Shown here piece after piece: positions 36,365-45,804 of a stretch of 64,000 bases of DNA. Location of the stretch: assembly GCA_902778055.1 (NCBI GenBank), contig CACYWL010000003.1:124001-188000 (forward strand), written 5' to 3'. This DNA is from an uncultured Eubacteriales bacterium (GTDB lineage Bacteria > Bacillota > Clostridia > Christensenellales > Aristaeellaceae). How positions within the stretch are numbered: position 1 is the first letter of the stretch; each line of letters starts with the position of its first letter. The notes under the pieces are model-generated. The model worked only from the letters and a program-made list of their open reading frames with translations, was not told where the DNA came from and did not search any database. A program made the position numbers and the translations under genes.

Positions 36365-36928
36365 CTATGCCAGGCCGGCCAGATGTTCGATCAGGATTTT
36401 GAGCCCGATCAGGATCAGTACGATGCCGCCCAGCAGCCGGGCCCGCTTCTCGAGACGGCGGCCGAGAACTCGACCCATCTCGACGCCCGCGGCGCAGAGA
36501 AGGAAGGTGACCGCCCCGATGGCCCCAACGGCCGCCCAGATATTGACGGAGAGAAAGGCAAAGGTGATCCCGGTGACCAGCGCGTCAATGCTGGTTGCCA
36601 CGGCCAGGGGGAGCATGATCCGGAAGGAAACCTCGGAATCGGCATTTTCCTCCTTCGGATGGAAGGATTCCCGGATCATAAGGCCGCCGATCAGGGACAG
36701 CAGCACGAAGGCGATCCAGTGATCCATCCGGGAAGCGAGCTCCCGGAACTGCGTGCCCGCCAGATAGCCAAGCAGCGGCATCGCCATCTGAAAGACGGAA
36801 AACCAGGCGGCAATGATCCCGGCCTTTTTCAGATCCCTGCGGTGCAGGGCAAGCCCCTTGCATACGGAGACCGCGAAGGCATCCATGGCCAGTCCGAAGG
36901 CGATGAGCAGAATATCCGCAATATCCAT
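36365..36928 (-). CDS. mntP: MntP, manganese efflux pump
   Basis: 187 residues with six membrane segments. The paired DUF204 repeats are visible: LIAFGLAMDAFAVSVCKGL near the N-terminus and LAVATSIDALVTGITFAF in the second half, each with the conserved Asp that binds Mn(II). MntP exports manganese to avoid toxicity. Many mntP genes are controlled by a yybP-ykoY riboswitch, but the 148 bases upstream show no convincing motif. Stands downstream of the esterase gene on the same strand. Confidence 0.92.
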   Translation of the reverse strand: MDIADILLIAFGLAMDAFAVSVCKGLALHRRDLKKAGIIAAWFSVFQMAMPLLGYLAGTQFRELASRMDHWIAFVLLSLIGGLMIRESFHPKEENADSEVSFRIMLPLAVATSIDALVTGITFAFLSVNIWAAVGAIGAVTFLLCAAGVEMGRVLGRRLEKRARLLGGIVLILIGLKILIEHLAGLA

Positions 36929-37028
36929 GATGGTTCATCCTCTGCAAAAGTATTGGGAAAGGGCGGCCGTTCCGAAAGCCGGAAGGAGAGAAGAAAGCCG
37001 GCCGGGTTTCCGGTCGGAAAGAGAAGGC

Positions 37029-37043
37029 AGCCCGGAGCGGGCT
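37029..37043 (-). terminator. Weak candidate terminator after the esterase gene
   Basis: On the minus strand AGCCCG-CTC-CGGGCT is followed by GCCTTCTCTTT. Short stem and poor T tract. Confidence 0.4.
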
Positions 37044-37055
37044 ACCGGAGAAAAC

Positions 37056-37907
37056 TCAGTTTTGCTGCCAGTGGCGCAGGATGAAGCGGACGGCCAGGGG
37101 AACCCAGACGGTATTGTCCGGAACCGTCTCGCTTTCCTGCCGGGAGGTGAGCTCCTGACAGGTGGAGAGACCGTGCCCGCCCCGCTCAAAGATATGAAGC
37201 TCGAAGGGAACCCCGCAGCGGCGGCAGGCGGAGGCATACATCAGGCTGTTTTCCACGGGCACCGCCGGGTCCTCCGCGGTGTGCCAGAGAAAGGTGGGCG
37301 GTGTTTGGGAAGTCACCCGGGTTTCCAGGGAAAGAGCCTCCGTTTTGTCCAGCTGGTTGTCCGGATCCTCCGGGGTGCCGAGCAGATTCTCGCGGGAGCC
37401 GACGTGCGTGAACTCCCCGAGGGTCAGCACGGGATAGCAGAGCAGCTGGGTATCGGGACGCCAGGAAACGTCTTTCCCCAGCACCTTTTCGAACAGGGGA
37501 TCCTGCCAGAGGGTTCCGACCGTACCGGTCAGATGTCCGCCGGCGGAGAAACCCAGAATGGAGATCGCGTCCGGCCGGACATGCCATTCCTCCGCGTGCG
37601 CGCGGCAGTACCGGATGCTCCACGCCAGCTCCAGGGCGGCAGCGGGGAAACGGTTCGGGGCGACGCTGTAGCGCAGCACGGCCGCGTGAATTCCCTCCGC
37701 CAGGAATTTCAGCGCGATGGCTTCCGCCTCACGGTTGGAGCAGAAGGCATAGGCGCCTCCGGGAACGACGATCACCATGGGCCGCTCGGGATGCAGGGTG
37801 ATATCCTCCTGATGGGGGAGAATCATCAGGTTCAGCGTCGCCGGATCGGCAGGCGCCGGAACGCCGGCTTTCGCGTAGTCCACGGAAACGGGAATCATCC
37901 GGTTCAA
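37056..37907 (-). CDS. Alpha/beta-hydrolase, carbohydrate esterase-like
   Basis: 283 residues from a TTG start at 37907, chosen because AAGGAGG lies exactly eight bases upstream; an in-frame ATG further up overlaps purB and has no ribosome site. Motifs: PGGAY (oxyanion region), LGFSAGGH (nucleophile Ser), TAEDPAVPVENS (Asp) and ERGGHGLS (His). This matches BD-FAE/acetylxylan-esterase-like enzymes that remove acetyl or feruloyl groups from sugars. No signal peptide, so intracellular. Closely follows purB (13-base gap), probably in one transcript, although the functions look unrelated. Confidence 0.8.
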   Translation of the reverse strand: MNRMIPVSVDYAKAGVPAPADPATLNLMILPHQEDITLHPERPMVIVVPGGAYAFCSNREAEAIALKFLAEGIHAAVLRYSVAPNRFPAAALELAWSIRYCRAHAEEWHVRPDAISILGFSAGGHLTGTVGTLWQDPLFEKVLGKDVSWRPDTQLLCYPVLTLGEFTHVGSRENLLGTPEDPDNQLDKTEALSLETRVTSQTPPTFLWHTAEDPAVPVENSLMYASACRRCGVPFELHIFERGGHGLSTCQELTSRQESETVPDNTVWVPLAVRFILRHWQQN

Positions 37908-37920
37908 GGGGAGAACCTCC

Positions 37921-39336
37921 TTATACATTGATTTCAACTTCAGAGGCGGCCACATCCGCCAGCAGGGGCTGAAGCTTTTTCAGGTAGAGGGTGACCTGCT
38001 CCGCACAGCGGCCGGTATATTTTTCCGGCTGCAGGCCGGCCCGGATCTGCTCCTCCGTCAGGCCGAACTCCGGATCCGCCGCCAGCAGGGCAGGCAGATT
38101 GCAGGGCTCGCCCGCCTTCATCCGGGCGGTGGCCTCCATGGAGCAGCGGCGGATGGTTTCATGGGCCTGCTGGCGGTCCGCGCCGTGCTTGACGGCTTCC
38201 ATCATCAGGTTTTCCGTCGCGATGAAGGGCAGGTATTCCATGACCGTGCGCTCGATGATTTTTTCATTGACGTTCAGCCCGTCCGTCACGTTCTGCACCA
38301 GACGGAGAATGGCGTCCGCGCAGAGGAATCCCTCCGGCAGGGAGATGCGGCGGTTGGCGGAATCGTCCAGGGTTCTCTCCAGCCACTGGGTGGAGGCGGT
38401 CATGGCAGCGTTCATCGTATCCGCCATCAGATACCGGCTGAGGGAGCAGATCCGCTCGCAGCGCATGGGATTGCGCTTGTAGGGCATGGCAGAGGAACCG
38501 ATTTGGTTTTTCTCAAAGGGTTCCTCCACCTGGCGGTCATGCTGCAGCAGCCGCAGATCGTTCGCCATGCGGTAGCAGCTCTGGGCGACGGCGCTCAGAC
38601 AGGACAGGATCCGGCTGTCCAGCTTGCGGGGATAGGTCTGTCCGCAGACATCGTACATCCGGTCGAACCCGAAGCGCTCCCGCAGCAGGCGGTTCAGCGT
38701 TTCGCATTTTTCCTGATCCCCGTCAAAAAGCTCCAGCAGGCTGGCCTCGGTGCCGGTGGCGCCGCGGCAGCCCAGAAAGGGAATCGAGGACAGCGTGAAA
38801 TCCAGTTCCTCCAGATCCCCTGCCAGATCCTGCAGCCAAAGGGCGGCGCGCTTGCCGACGGTGACCAGCTGAGCGGGCTGGTAATGCGTATAGCCCAGGG
38901 TGGGAAGGGCTTTGTACTTGTCCGCAAAGGCGGCCAGGTTCTTCATGGCCTTCAGCAGCTCACCCCGGAGGTAGCGCAGCGCGTCCCGGTACAGGATCAG
39001 ATCGGCGTTGTCCGTCACATAGCAGGAGGTGGCGCCCAGGTGAATGATGCCGGCGGCCTCCGGCGCGGCCAGACCGTAGGTATGGACATGCGCCATGACA
39101 TCGTGCCGGACCTCCTTTTCCCGGGCGGCGGCAGCCTCAAAATCGATGTCGTCCTGATGTGCCTCCAGCGCCTGAACCTGGGCCGGGGTGATGGGCAAGC
39201 CGAGCTCGCTTTCCGCCCGGGCCAGCTCGGTCCAGAGCCTGCGCCAGGTACGGATGCGGGTGCGGGCGGAGAAAAGCTCCAGCATGTACGCGCTGGCGTA
39301 CCGGGAGCTGAGGGGGGATTCATATCTGTCAACCAT
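37921..39336 (-). CDS. purB: PurB, adenylosuccinate lyase
   Basis: 471 residues, normal length. It cleaves adenylosuccinate to AMP and SAICAR to AICAR, releasing fumarate. Family features: NxxSPLSSRYAS-type N-terminus (DRYESPLSSRYAS), HDVMAHVHTYG, HLGATSCYVTDNAD, TLGYTHYQPAQ, and the signature GSSAMPYKRNP. Directly downstream of purA (45-base gap), which supplies its substrate, so the pair form an AMP-synthesis operon. Confidence 0.96.
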   Translation of the reverse strand: MVDRYESPLSSRYASAYMLELFSARTRIRTWRRLWTELARAESELGLPITPAQVQALEAHQDDIDFEAAAAREKEVRHDVMAHVHTYGLAAPEAAGIIHLGATSCYVTDNADLILYRDALRYLRGELLKAMKNLAAFADKYKALPTLGYTHYQPAQLVTVGKRAALWLQDLAGDLEELDFTLSSIPFLGCRGATGTEASLLELFDGDQEKCETLNRLLRERFGFDRMYDVCGQTYPRKLDSRILSCLSAVAQSCYRMANDLRLLQHDRQVEEPFEKNQIGSSAMPYKRNPMRCERICSLSRYLMADTMNAAMTASTQWLERTLDDSANRRISLPEGFLCADAILRLVQNVTDGLNVNEKIIERTVMEYLPFIATENLMMEAVKHGADRQQAHETIRRCSMEATARMKAGEPCNLPALLAADPEFGLTEEQIRAGLQPEKYTGRCAEQVTLYLKKLQPLLADVAASEVEINV

Positions 39337-39381
39337 GTCCGGGTGCTCCTCTCTCTGCGGGATAAAAACTTCCGAAGGGGA

Positions 39382-40659
39382 TCAGCCCCGGAAGATATAC
39401 GCGTCTCTTTCCGGGCCGACGGAAACGTAGGAAATGGGGCAGCCCACGGCCTTCTCAATCATTTCCACATAGCTGCGGGCCTCAGCGGGCAGATCCTCCC
39501 ATCTGCGGAAGCCGGAAATATCCTGCTGCCATCCGGGCACGGAGGTCAGCACGGGGCGGCAGCGGTCCAGCAGCGTGGGGAAGGGGAAATCATCCGTCTC
39601 CTGCCCGTCCAGCAGGTACCGGGTGCAGACAGGAATTTCCTTCAGATCGGACAGTACGTCCAGCTTGGTCAGCGCGATGCCTGTAGCTGCCTGCATCCGG
39701 ACGCCGTACCGGGTGGCGACCAGGTCGATGGGCCCGACCCGGCGGGGCCGGCCTGTTTTCGCTCCGTATTCCGCACCGGCCTTCCTCAGGCGCTCCGCCT
39801 CCTCGCCGAACATTTCGCAGACGAAGGGTCCCTCTCCCACACAGGTGGAATAAGCCTTGACGACTCCGATGACCTCACCGATCCGGGCTTCCGGCAGGCC
39901 GGAGCCGACCGGGGCATAGGCGGCCAGCGTATTGGAGGAGGTGGTGTAGGGAACAATGCCATAATCCAGATCCCGCAGGGCGCCCAGCTGAGCTTCGAAG
40001 AGGAAGGACTTACCGGCGTTCTGCGCCTCGCGCAGGAGCTTTGAGGTGTCACAGATATAGGGCTTCAGCTTTTCGCCGAAGTCATCCAGCCAGGCCATCA
40101 GGCTGTCCGGTGAGACGGGCTCGGCGCCGTAGACGCCGGTCAGCGTCAGATTTTTCCACTCCAGCAGCTGCAGGGCATGGGCCCGGAGGGCCTCCCGGTC
40201 GAACAGCTCGCCGGCCAGCAGGGTCTTTTTCTGATACTTGTCGGAGTAAAAGGGGGCGATGCCCTGTTTGGTGGAGCCGTAGGCCCGATCCTTCAGCCGG
40301 GCTTCCTCCAGCCCGTCCAGCATCCGGTGCCAGGGCAGCAGCAGGGAGGCCCGGTCGCTGATCTTCAGCATCTCCGGAGTGATGTCCACGCCCTGGGAGC
40401 GGACCTGCTCCATCTCGGTCCACAGATTCTCCAGATCGAGGGCGACGCCGTTGCCCAGAATGTTGAGGACGCCGCGGCGGAAAATGCCCGAGGGCAGGAG
40501 ATGCAGGGCAAACTTTCCGAATTCATTCACCACGGTGTGCCCGGCGTTGCCGCCGCCCTGATAGCGGATGACGACGTCGTACTTTTCGGTCAGCAGGTCC
40601 ACCATGCGGCCCTTGCCCTCGTCTCCCCAGTTAATGCCAACGATCGCGCAGTGTTTCAT
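39382..40659 (-). CDS. purA: PurA, adenylosuccinate synthetase
   Basis: 425 residues from the ATG at 40659, with GGAAAGGA eight bases upstream; further upstream sequence is leader. It makes adenylosuccinate from IMP, aspartate and GTP. Motifs: N-terminal GINWGDEGKGRMVDLL P-loop, QGGGNAGHTV with the catalytic His, GSTKQGIAP, LFEAQLGALRDLDYGIVPYTTSS, and GRPRRVGPIDL near the C-terminus. The leader holds a possible attenuator at 40731-40756. Confidence 0.97.
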   Translation of the reverse strand: MKHCAIVGINWGDEGKGRMVDLLTEKYDVVIRYQGGGNAGHTVVNEFGKFALHLLPSGIFRRGVLNILGNGVALDLENLWTEMEQVRSQGVDITPEMLKISDRASLLLPWHRMLDGLEEARLKDRAYGSTKQGIAPFYSDKYQKKTLLAGELFDREALRAHALQLLEWKNLTLTGVYGAEPVSPDSLMAWLDDFGEKLKPYICDTSKLLREAQNAGKSFLFEAQLGALRDLDYGIVPYTTSSNTLAAYAPVGSGLPEARIGEVIGVVKAYSTCVGEGPFVCEMFGEEAERLRKAGAEYGAKTGRPRRVGPIDLVATRYGVRMQAATGIALTKLDVLSDLKEIPVCTRYLLDGQETDDFPFPTLLDRCRPVLTSVPGWQQDISGFRRWEDLPAEARSYVEMIEKAVGCPISYVSVGPERDAYIFRG

Positions 40660-40730
40660 TGCTTCCATTCCTTTCCGAACACGGGCGGCGTCTGCGGAAT
40701 TCCTCCGCGGTTCCGGCGGATCAGCGGCCA

Positions 40731-40756
40731 TAAAAACAGCGCCTTCCGCCGGCGCT
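40731..40756 (-). promoter_or_regulatory. Terminator-like hairpin in the purA leader
   Basis: On the minus strand AGCGCC, a 7-base loop, GGCGCT, then GTTTTTAT, located between the promoter and the start codon. It could be an attenuator. No purine-riboswitch core was recognised. Confidence 0.4.
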
Positions 40757-40778
40757 CCGTCCCTTTCAGCCAGGGAAA

Positions 40779-40807
40779 ATCGTAGCATAAAAACCCCGCC
40801 ATTGCAA
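40779..40807 (-). promoter_or_regulatory. Candidate purA promoter
   Basis: TTGCAA, 17-base spacer, TACGAT on the minus strand, about 120 bases upstream of the purA ATG and back-to-back with the rqcH promoter. Confidence 0.55.
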
Positions 40808-40841
40808 GCCTGCGAAGGCCTGAATTATTCTTCCTTTTCTC

Positions 40842-40870
40842 TTGCGCGGGGGAGGGGAAGCGGATAAAAT
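40842..40870 (+). promoter_or_regulatory. Candidate rqcH promoter
   Basis: TTGCGC, 17-base spacer, TAAAAT, 45 bases before the rqcH ATG. Confidence 0.55.
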
Positions 40871-40915
40871 AAAAGAACGTGGAAAAGATGAACCATGCCG
40901 CAGGAGGAGATGCCC

Positions 40916-42658
40916 ATGCCTATGGACGGGCTGATGGTGGGATATGTCGCCAGGGAGCTGAATGAGATGCTGGCGGGAGGACGGATTGACCGGATTACCC
41001 AGCCGGAGAGGGATACGGTGATCCTGGTGATCCGGGCGGGGAATGAAAACCGGAGCCTGCTGCTTTGTGCCTCGGCGAACAACGCCAGATGCCATCTGAC
41101 GGGGAGCCGCTTTCCCAATCCGCTGGAGCCCCCGGCCCTGTGCATGCTGATGCGCAAGCAGCTGCTGGGCGGGAGGGTGCTGAGTGTACGCCAGGTCGGA
41201 GGGGACCGGATTATCCATATCGATATGGATACCGTGGGAGAAATGGGTGACCGGGAACCGCGGCGTCTGGTGCTGGAGATCATGGGACGGCATTCCAATC
41301 TGATGCTGCTGAACGGGGAAGGAAGGATTCTGGAGGCGGCGCATCACGTGAACGCGGAGATGAGCCGCGTAAGACAGATTCAGCCCGGCCTGACCTATGT
41401 GCCCCCTCCCGGGCAGGATCGGCTGGATCCTGCCGGAATCCGGGCGGAGGAGCTGCGGGAGAAGCTGGAGGCTCTGAAGGGGCAGCCCTTTGAGAAAGCG
41501 CTGGCCGGTTCCGTCCGGGGGCTGAGCCTGCCCACGGCGAGGGAGATCGCCCTGCGGGTGCTCTCCCCCGGAGAGAAGGAGCCGGAGGATCTGCAGGCCT
41601 GCGCGGAGCGGATCGCGGATTTGCTGGCCAGACTGCCCGGGATGCTCAGCCCCAGGGTGGAATACGCGGAAAACGGCGAAGCGGCGGAGGTCTATCCCTT
41701 TCCGTGGCTGAGCGGGGTTCCGGAGCGGCAGAAGGAATTCCCCTCCCTGAGCCGGGCGCTGGAGGCCTACTACGGGACGCGGGATCAGCAGGACCGGCTG
41801 CGCCAGAAAAGTGCTTCCATGGTGCGGCTGCTGAAGACGCAAATGGAGCGGTGCGAAAAGAAGCTGGCCCTGCAGGAGGAGGAGCTGGCCGGGGCGGCCC
41901 GGATGGAGGAGTACCGGATCATGGGCGAGGTGCTGAACGCGAACCTTTTTGCCCTGAAAAAGGGAATGGAGGAAGCGACGCTGCCCAACTGGTACGATCC
42001 GGAAGGCGGCAGCCTGACGATTCCCCTGGATGTGCGCCTGACGCCCAGCCAGAATGCCCAGAAGTACTTCCGAAAGTACCAGAAAGCCCGATCCGCCCGG
42101 CAGATCGCGCAGGAGCAGAAGGAGAAGACGCTGCAGGAGCTGGATTACCTGGAGGGCCTTCTCCTGGATGTGGACAAATGCACCGGGGAGAGCGAACTGG
42201 AGGAAATTCGCTCGGAGCTGGTGCGGACGGGCTATATGAAAAGGAATACCAACCGCCGTCAGCAGCGGAGCCTGCCGGGCAGCCGGCCCTACCGGTACGT
42301 TTCCGGGGATGGAATCGACATCCTGGTTGGAAAGAACGCGGTGCAGAATGACCGGCTGACCGCGGAGGCACTGCCGGAGGCGGTGTGGCTTCACGCGAAG
42401 GATATGCCGGGCAGTCATGTGATCATCCGGGCGGAGGGGGAGATTCCTCCGCAGACGCTGAAGCAGGCGGCGATGCTGGCCGCGTGGTACAGCAAGGGCC
42501 GCCGGAGTTCCATGGTGCCCGTGGACTATACGCGCCGGAGGTATGTGAAGAAGCCTTCAGGCGCCGCGCCGGGCAAGGTCATCTACACGCATCAGAAGAC
42601 GGCCTACATGACCGTGGAGGAAGCGGAAATCCGCGGAATCCGGCTGGCGGAGTCCTGA
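40916..42658 (+). CDS. rqcH: RqcH (NFACT family), ribosome quality control factor
   Basis: 580 residues from the ATG at 40916, six bases after AGGAGGAG (an upstream in-frame ATG lies within that site). RqcH binds stalled 50S-peptidyl-tRNA complexes and recruits tRNA-Ala to add C-terminal alanine tails; older annotations call it a fibronectin-binding protein. NFACT-N begins MDGLMVGYVARELNEML with LMRKQLLGG and MGRHSNLMLLN. A coiled-coil middle spans about residues 290-430. The NFACT-R domain shows VWLHAKDMPGSHVIIR, VPVDYTRRRYVKKP and PGKVIYTHQKT. First gene of a plus-strand group leading to recA. Confidence 0.94.
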   Translation: MPMDGLMVGYVARELNEMLAGGRIDRITQPERDTVILVIRAGNENRSLLLCASANNARCHLTGSRFPNPLEPPALCMLMRKQLLGGRVLSVRQVGGDRIIHIDMDTVGEMGDREPRRLVLEIMGRHSNLMLLNGEGRILEAAHHVNAEMSRVRQIQPGLTYVPPPGQDRLDPAGIRAEELREKLEALKGQPFEKALAGSVRGLSLPTAREIALRVLSPGEKEPEDLQACAERIADLLARLPGMLSPRVEYAENGEAAEVYPFPWLSGVPERQKEFPSLSRALEAYYGTRDQQDRLRQKSASMVRLLKTQMERCEKKLALQEEELAGAARMEEYRIMGEVLNANLFALKKGMEEATLPNWYDPEGGSLTIPLDVRLTPSQNAQKYFRKYQKARSARQIAQEQKEKTLQELDYLEGLLLDVDKCTGESELEEIRSELVRTGYMKRNTNRRQQRSLPGSRPYRYVSGDGIDILVGKNAVQNDRLTAEALPEAVWLHAKDMPGSHVIIRAEGEIPPQTLKQAAMLAAWYSKGRRSSMVPVDYTRRRYVKKPSGAAPGKVIYTHQKTAYMTVEEAEIRGIRLAES

Positions 42659-42680
42659 GAAGAAGAGAGGGGGAGAGAGG

Positions 42681-43922
42681 ATGTATGAGCAGACGACGGT
42701 CCGGCGTACGGTCTGCGGGGATGGGGAAAACCTGCTGGTCTGCGGAACCGTCCAGCGGCTGCCGAAGGAGATCCTGGCACTGCGGGGACAGGTCCAGTTC
42801 GTGTATCTGGATCCCCCCTTCATGACCGGGGAAACCTTCCGTCGCAAGCGCGTTTACGGAGAGAAGGGATGGCGCAGAGGGTCGCCGAGCCTGAGCCTGG
42901 AGGGATATGCGGACCGGTTTGCGGATGAAAGGGAATACCTGCGCTTTCTGCGCAGGCTGGTCTCCACTTCCCGGGAGCTGCTGCAGGAGGAGGGCGTTTT
43001 CTGCCTGCACCTGGACTGGCGGATGTCCGCCCAGGGCAGGGTGCTCTGCGACCGGCTTTTCGGAAAGGAACGCTTTCTCAACGAGATCATCTGGAGCTAT
43101 GAAAGCGGCGGACGGAGCAAGAAATGTTTCTCCCGGAAGCACGATACCATTCTGATGTACGCCCGGAGCGCAAAGTACCGCTTCGACCTGACCAGAGTGC
43201 CGCTGCCCCGGGGCGAGCACCGGAAAAACCATATGGCCCGGGGAATCGACGAGACGGGGCGCAGCTATTCCAGCATCGTGTCCGGGGGCCGGGAGTATCG
43301 GTACTATGACGATGATCCGGTCTACCCGGGAGATGTGTGGACGGATATCGGCTTCCTGCAGCAGCAGGATCCGGAGCGGACGGGATATCCGACCCAGAAG
43401 CCGGAAAAGCTGATCGAACGGCTGATGAAGCCCGTGGTGCAGCCGGGAGACCGGGTGGCGGATCTTTGCTGCGGCAGCGGAACCACGCTGGCCGCCGCGG
43501 AAAAGCTGGGCTGCCTTTACGCGGGGCTGGATGCCTGCCCGGAGGCCATTGCCGTGTGTCAGGCCCGACTGAAGGCGGAGAACCTGACCGTGATCGCGCC
43601 GACAGCGGAGGACTCGGTCCCGCTGAACGCGGGCTACGACGAGGAAGCGGGAAGGCTGAGAATAGGCGGGCTGGAGCTGGTGGGCCCGCCCTATCCGGAA
43701 AACGCGAAGTCCCTGGATCTGGTGGAGGCCTGGGAAATCGGGCGTGCCGAAAAGGACGTCTTCCGGACGGAACGCAGATATCAGCGAAGCTTCCAGTATC
43801 CGGCGCTGATTGATTCCCTGAGCCTGGGAAGGGAAAATCTGCCGGATCTGCTGGTGACGGACGCGGCCGGGATCCGCCGGGTCTACCGGTGGAAGGAGAA
43901 TCAGAAGGAGAATCCGGACTGA
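42681..43922 (+). CDS. Orphan DNA methyltransferase (beta-class N6-adenine/N4-cytosine type)
   Basis: 413 residues. The catalytic motif IV VYLDPPF (44-50) precedes the SAM-binding motif I, here DLCCGSGTTLAAAEKLG, the order of beta-class enzymes such as type III Mod and Hin-type methylases. YPTQKPEKLIERL, also typical, sits just before motif I. The usual DxFxGSGTT reads DLCCGSGTT. A C-terminal extension of about 110 residues follows motif I. No restriction endonuclease or specificity gene is adjacent: neighbours are rqcH (22-base gap) and a Cys-cluster gene. Target sequence unknown; a regulatory or phage-defence role is possible. Confidence 0.85.
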   Translation: MYEQTTVRRTVCGDGENLLVCGTVQRLPKEILALRGQVQFVYLDPPFMTGETFRRKRVYGEKGWRRGSPSLSLEGYADRFADEREYLRFLRRLVSTSRELLQEEGVFCLHLDWRMSAQGRVLCDRLFGKERFLNEIIWSYESGGRSKKCFSRKHDTILMYARSAKYRFDLTRVPLPRGEHRKNHMARGIDETGRSYSSIVSGGREYRYYDDDPVYPGDVWTDIGFLQQQDPERTGYPTQKPEKLIERLMKPVVQPGDRVADLCCGSGTTLAAAEKLGCLYAGLDACPEAIAVCQARLKAENLTVIAPTAEDSVPLNAGYDEEAGRLRIGGLELVGPPYPENAKSLDLVEAWEIGRAEKDVFRTERRYQRSFQYPALIDSLSLGRENLPDLLVTDAAGIRRVYRWKENQKENPD

Positions 43923-44004
43923 AGAAGCGCGAGACTCCCGGGAGCCTGGCCGGAAACTCCGGGCGACGCGCCGATGCGAGAAAACCGGAAAAAGGGGGAT
44001 CCGA

Positions 44005-44502
44005 ATGGAAGCACTGGTGAAGGCCCGCGAGCTGCTGGCTGAGGTCACGCCCCTGAAGCGGGACTGCGGGCGGATCTGCGGAAAGAGGTGCTGCTCCTCC
44101 CTGGAGGGGGAGGAGACGGGAATGCTGCTGTTTCCGGAGGAGGAAGATTATTACGGGGAGCTGGAGGGCTGGCGGATGCTGCCTGCGGGAAGGGAGCTGC
44201 TGCTGATTTGCCCGGGAAGCTGCCGGAGGGAAGAGAGGCCCCTGGCATGCCGAATGTTTCCGCTGCTGCCCATCCCGACGGCGGAGGGGATTGCCGTGCG
44301 GACGGACGAACGCGCCCGGGCTGTCTGTCCCTTGGCCAGGCAGGGCGTGAAGGGCATGGATCCGGCCTTTGCGGAGGCGGTTCGGCAGGCGGGGGAAATC
44401 CTGGCGGGGGATGAAAAACAGAGGGAGTTCCTGAAACGGCTGGCGGAGGAGCAGGAGGAACTGAAGGCACTCCGAAAGCGGCTGAACCCGAAAGGACAAT
44501 AA
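44005..44502 (+). CDS. YkgJ-type cysteine-cluster protein
   Basis: 165 residues with the metal-chelating cluster CGRICGKRCC near the N-terminus and ICPGSCRREERPLACRMFP, then VCPLA. The Cx3Cx3CC...C...C...RPxxCRxFP pattern matches the zinc- or iron-chelating YkgJ/PF03692 family, whose biochemical role is unclear. A Glu/Lys-rich helical C-terminus follows. Likely cytoplasmic. It lies 82 bases after the methyltransferase and just upstream of the recA promoter. Confidence 0.75.
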   Translation: MEALVKARELLAEVTPLKRDCGRICGKRCCSSLEGEETGMLLFPEEEDYYGELEGWRMLPAGRELLLICPGSCRREERPLACRMFPLLPIPTAEGIAVRTDERARAVCPLARQGVKGMDPAFAEAVRQAGEILAGDEKQREFLKRLAEEQEELKALRKRLNPKGQ

Positions 44503-44538
44503 AATTGTGCAAAAAGTAAAAATTTTGTTCTTTATCTC

Positions 44539-44567
44539 TTGAAATCCGAAAAGAAATCTGATAAGAT
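44539..44567 (+). promoter_or_regulatory. recA promoter
   Basis: TTGAAA, 17-base spacer, TAAGAT, about 60 bases before the recA ATG. No Gram-positive LexA box (GAAC-N4-GTTC) was found between 44503 and 44629. Confidence 0.6.
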
Positions 44568-44629
44568 GAGCTTGTCAGAGAAGCGGCGCGTGCGGCGCTG
44601 GAAAATCACAGGAATGAGAGGATCGGAAG

Positions 44630-45769
44630 ATGGCAGCGAAAAAAGCGGCGAAGCAGGAAAAAGCGCTTGTTACTTCGGATGTCCAGGAGGAAAAGCTGAA
44701 GGCGCTGGAGCACGCGCTGGCTGACCTGGACAAGCAGTTTGGAAAGGGTTCCGTCATGAAGCTCGGGGCGGATGCCGTGAACCGGGATATCGCGGTGATT
44801 CCGACGGGCTGCCTGACGCTGGATGCCGCGCTGGGCGTCGGAGGGATTCCCCGCGGGCGGATTGTGGAGATCTACGGTCCCGAGTCCTCCGGTAAGACGA
44901 CGGTGGCTCTGCATATTATCGCCGAAGCGCAGAAGGCAGGAGGGATTGCGGCCTTTGTGGACGCGGAGCACGCGCTGGATCCGCTGTACGCGAAAAGGCT
45001 GGGCGTGAATATTGAGGAGCTTTACGTTTCCCAGCCCGACACGGGGGAACAGGCGCTGGAGATCGCGGAGGCGCTGGTCCGCTCCGGTGCGCTGGACGTC
45101 GTGGTGATCGACTCTGTCGCCGCCCTGGTGCCGAAGGCGGAAATTGACGGAGAGATGGGGGATTCCTTTGTCGGTCTGCAGGCCCGGCTCATGAGCCAGG
45201 CGCTGAGAAAGCTGACGGGCATCATCAACAAGACGGGCTGCGTAGCGGTGTTCATCAACCAGCTGCGGGAGAAGGTCGGCGTGATGTACGGCAATCCGGA
45301 GACGACGCCCGGCGGCCGGGCGCTGAAGTTCTATGCCTCCGTCCGGCTGGACGTCCGCAAGGGCGAGCCGCTGAAGAACGGCTCAGAGGTGATCGGCAAC
45401 CGGACGAAGGTGAAGGTCGTCAAGAACAAGGTGGCTCCGCCTTTCCGCGTGGCTGAGTTCGATATCATCTACGGCGAGGGCATCAGCACGGAGGGGACGC
45501 TGCTGGATATGGCCGTGGAGCGGGATATTATTCACAAGAGCGGCGCCTTCTTCAGCTACGGGGATATGCGCCTGGCTCAGGGGCGGGACAACGCGCGCCT
45601 CTATCTGAAGGATCATCCGGAGCTGACGGCGGAAATTGACCGGAAGCTGCGCGAAGAGCTGTTTGCTCCGAAGGAGAATACGCCCGAGGAGGAGGCCGCC
45701 ATCACCCAGCAGCAGGAAGAGGAGGAAGACGATCTCGCCCTGCTGGAGGAGGATCTGGACGAGGTATAA
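44630..45769 (+). CDS. recA: RecA recombinase
   Basis: 379 residues. RecA forms filaments on single-stranded DNA for strand exchange and stimulates LexA cleavage. Walker A GPESSGKT at 83-90, [11 protein letters not shown], the [12 protein letters not shown] block, [15 protein letters not shown]alker B, MSQALRKL, and the L2/Gln block [22 protein letters not shown] are all present. The C-terminal tail is very acidic, as usual. The N-terminus is Lys/Ala rich. Monocistronic, ending at a strong terminator. Confidence 0.98.
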   Translation: MAAKKAAKQEKALVTSDVQEEKLKALEHALADLDKQFGKGSVMKLGADAVNRDIAVIPTGCLTLDAALGVGGIPRGRIVEIYGPESSGKTTVALHIIAEAQKAGGIAAFVDAEHALDPLYAKRLGVNIEELYVSQPDTGEQALEIAEALVRSGALDVVVIDSVAALVPKAEIDGEMGDSFVGLQARLMSQALRKLTGIINKTGCVAVFINQLREKVGVMYGNPETTPGGRALKFYASVRLDVRKGEPLKNGSEVIGNRTKVKVVKNKVAPPFRVAEFDIIYGEGISTEGTLLDMAVERDIIHKSGAFFSYGDMRLAQGRDNARLYLKDHPELTAEIDRKLREELFAPKENTPEEEAAITQQQEEEEDDLALLEEDLDEV

Positions 45770-45804
45770 GAATCCGGCTCCGCGGACGGAAATATGGGCA
45801 GAAA

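Noticed and set aside
36929..37055. yybP-ykoY manganese riboswitch upstream of mntP
   Set aside because: The conserved core of that element was not found; only a weak terminator-like hairpin is present.
44503..44629. LexA box upstream of recA
   Set aside because: Only a single GTTC half-site was seen; no paired GAAC at the right distance.
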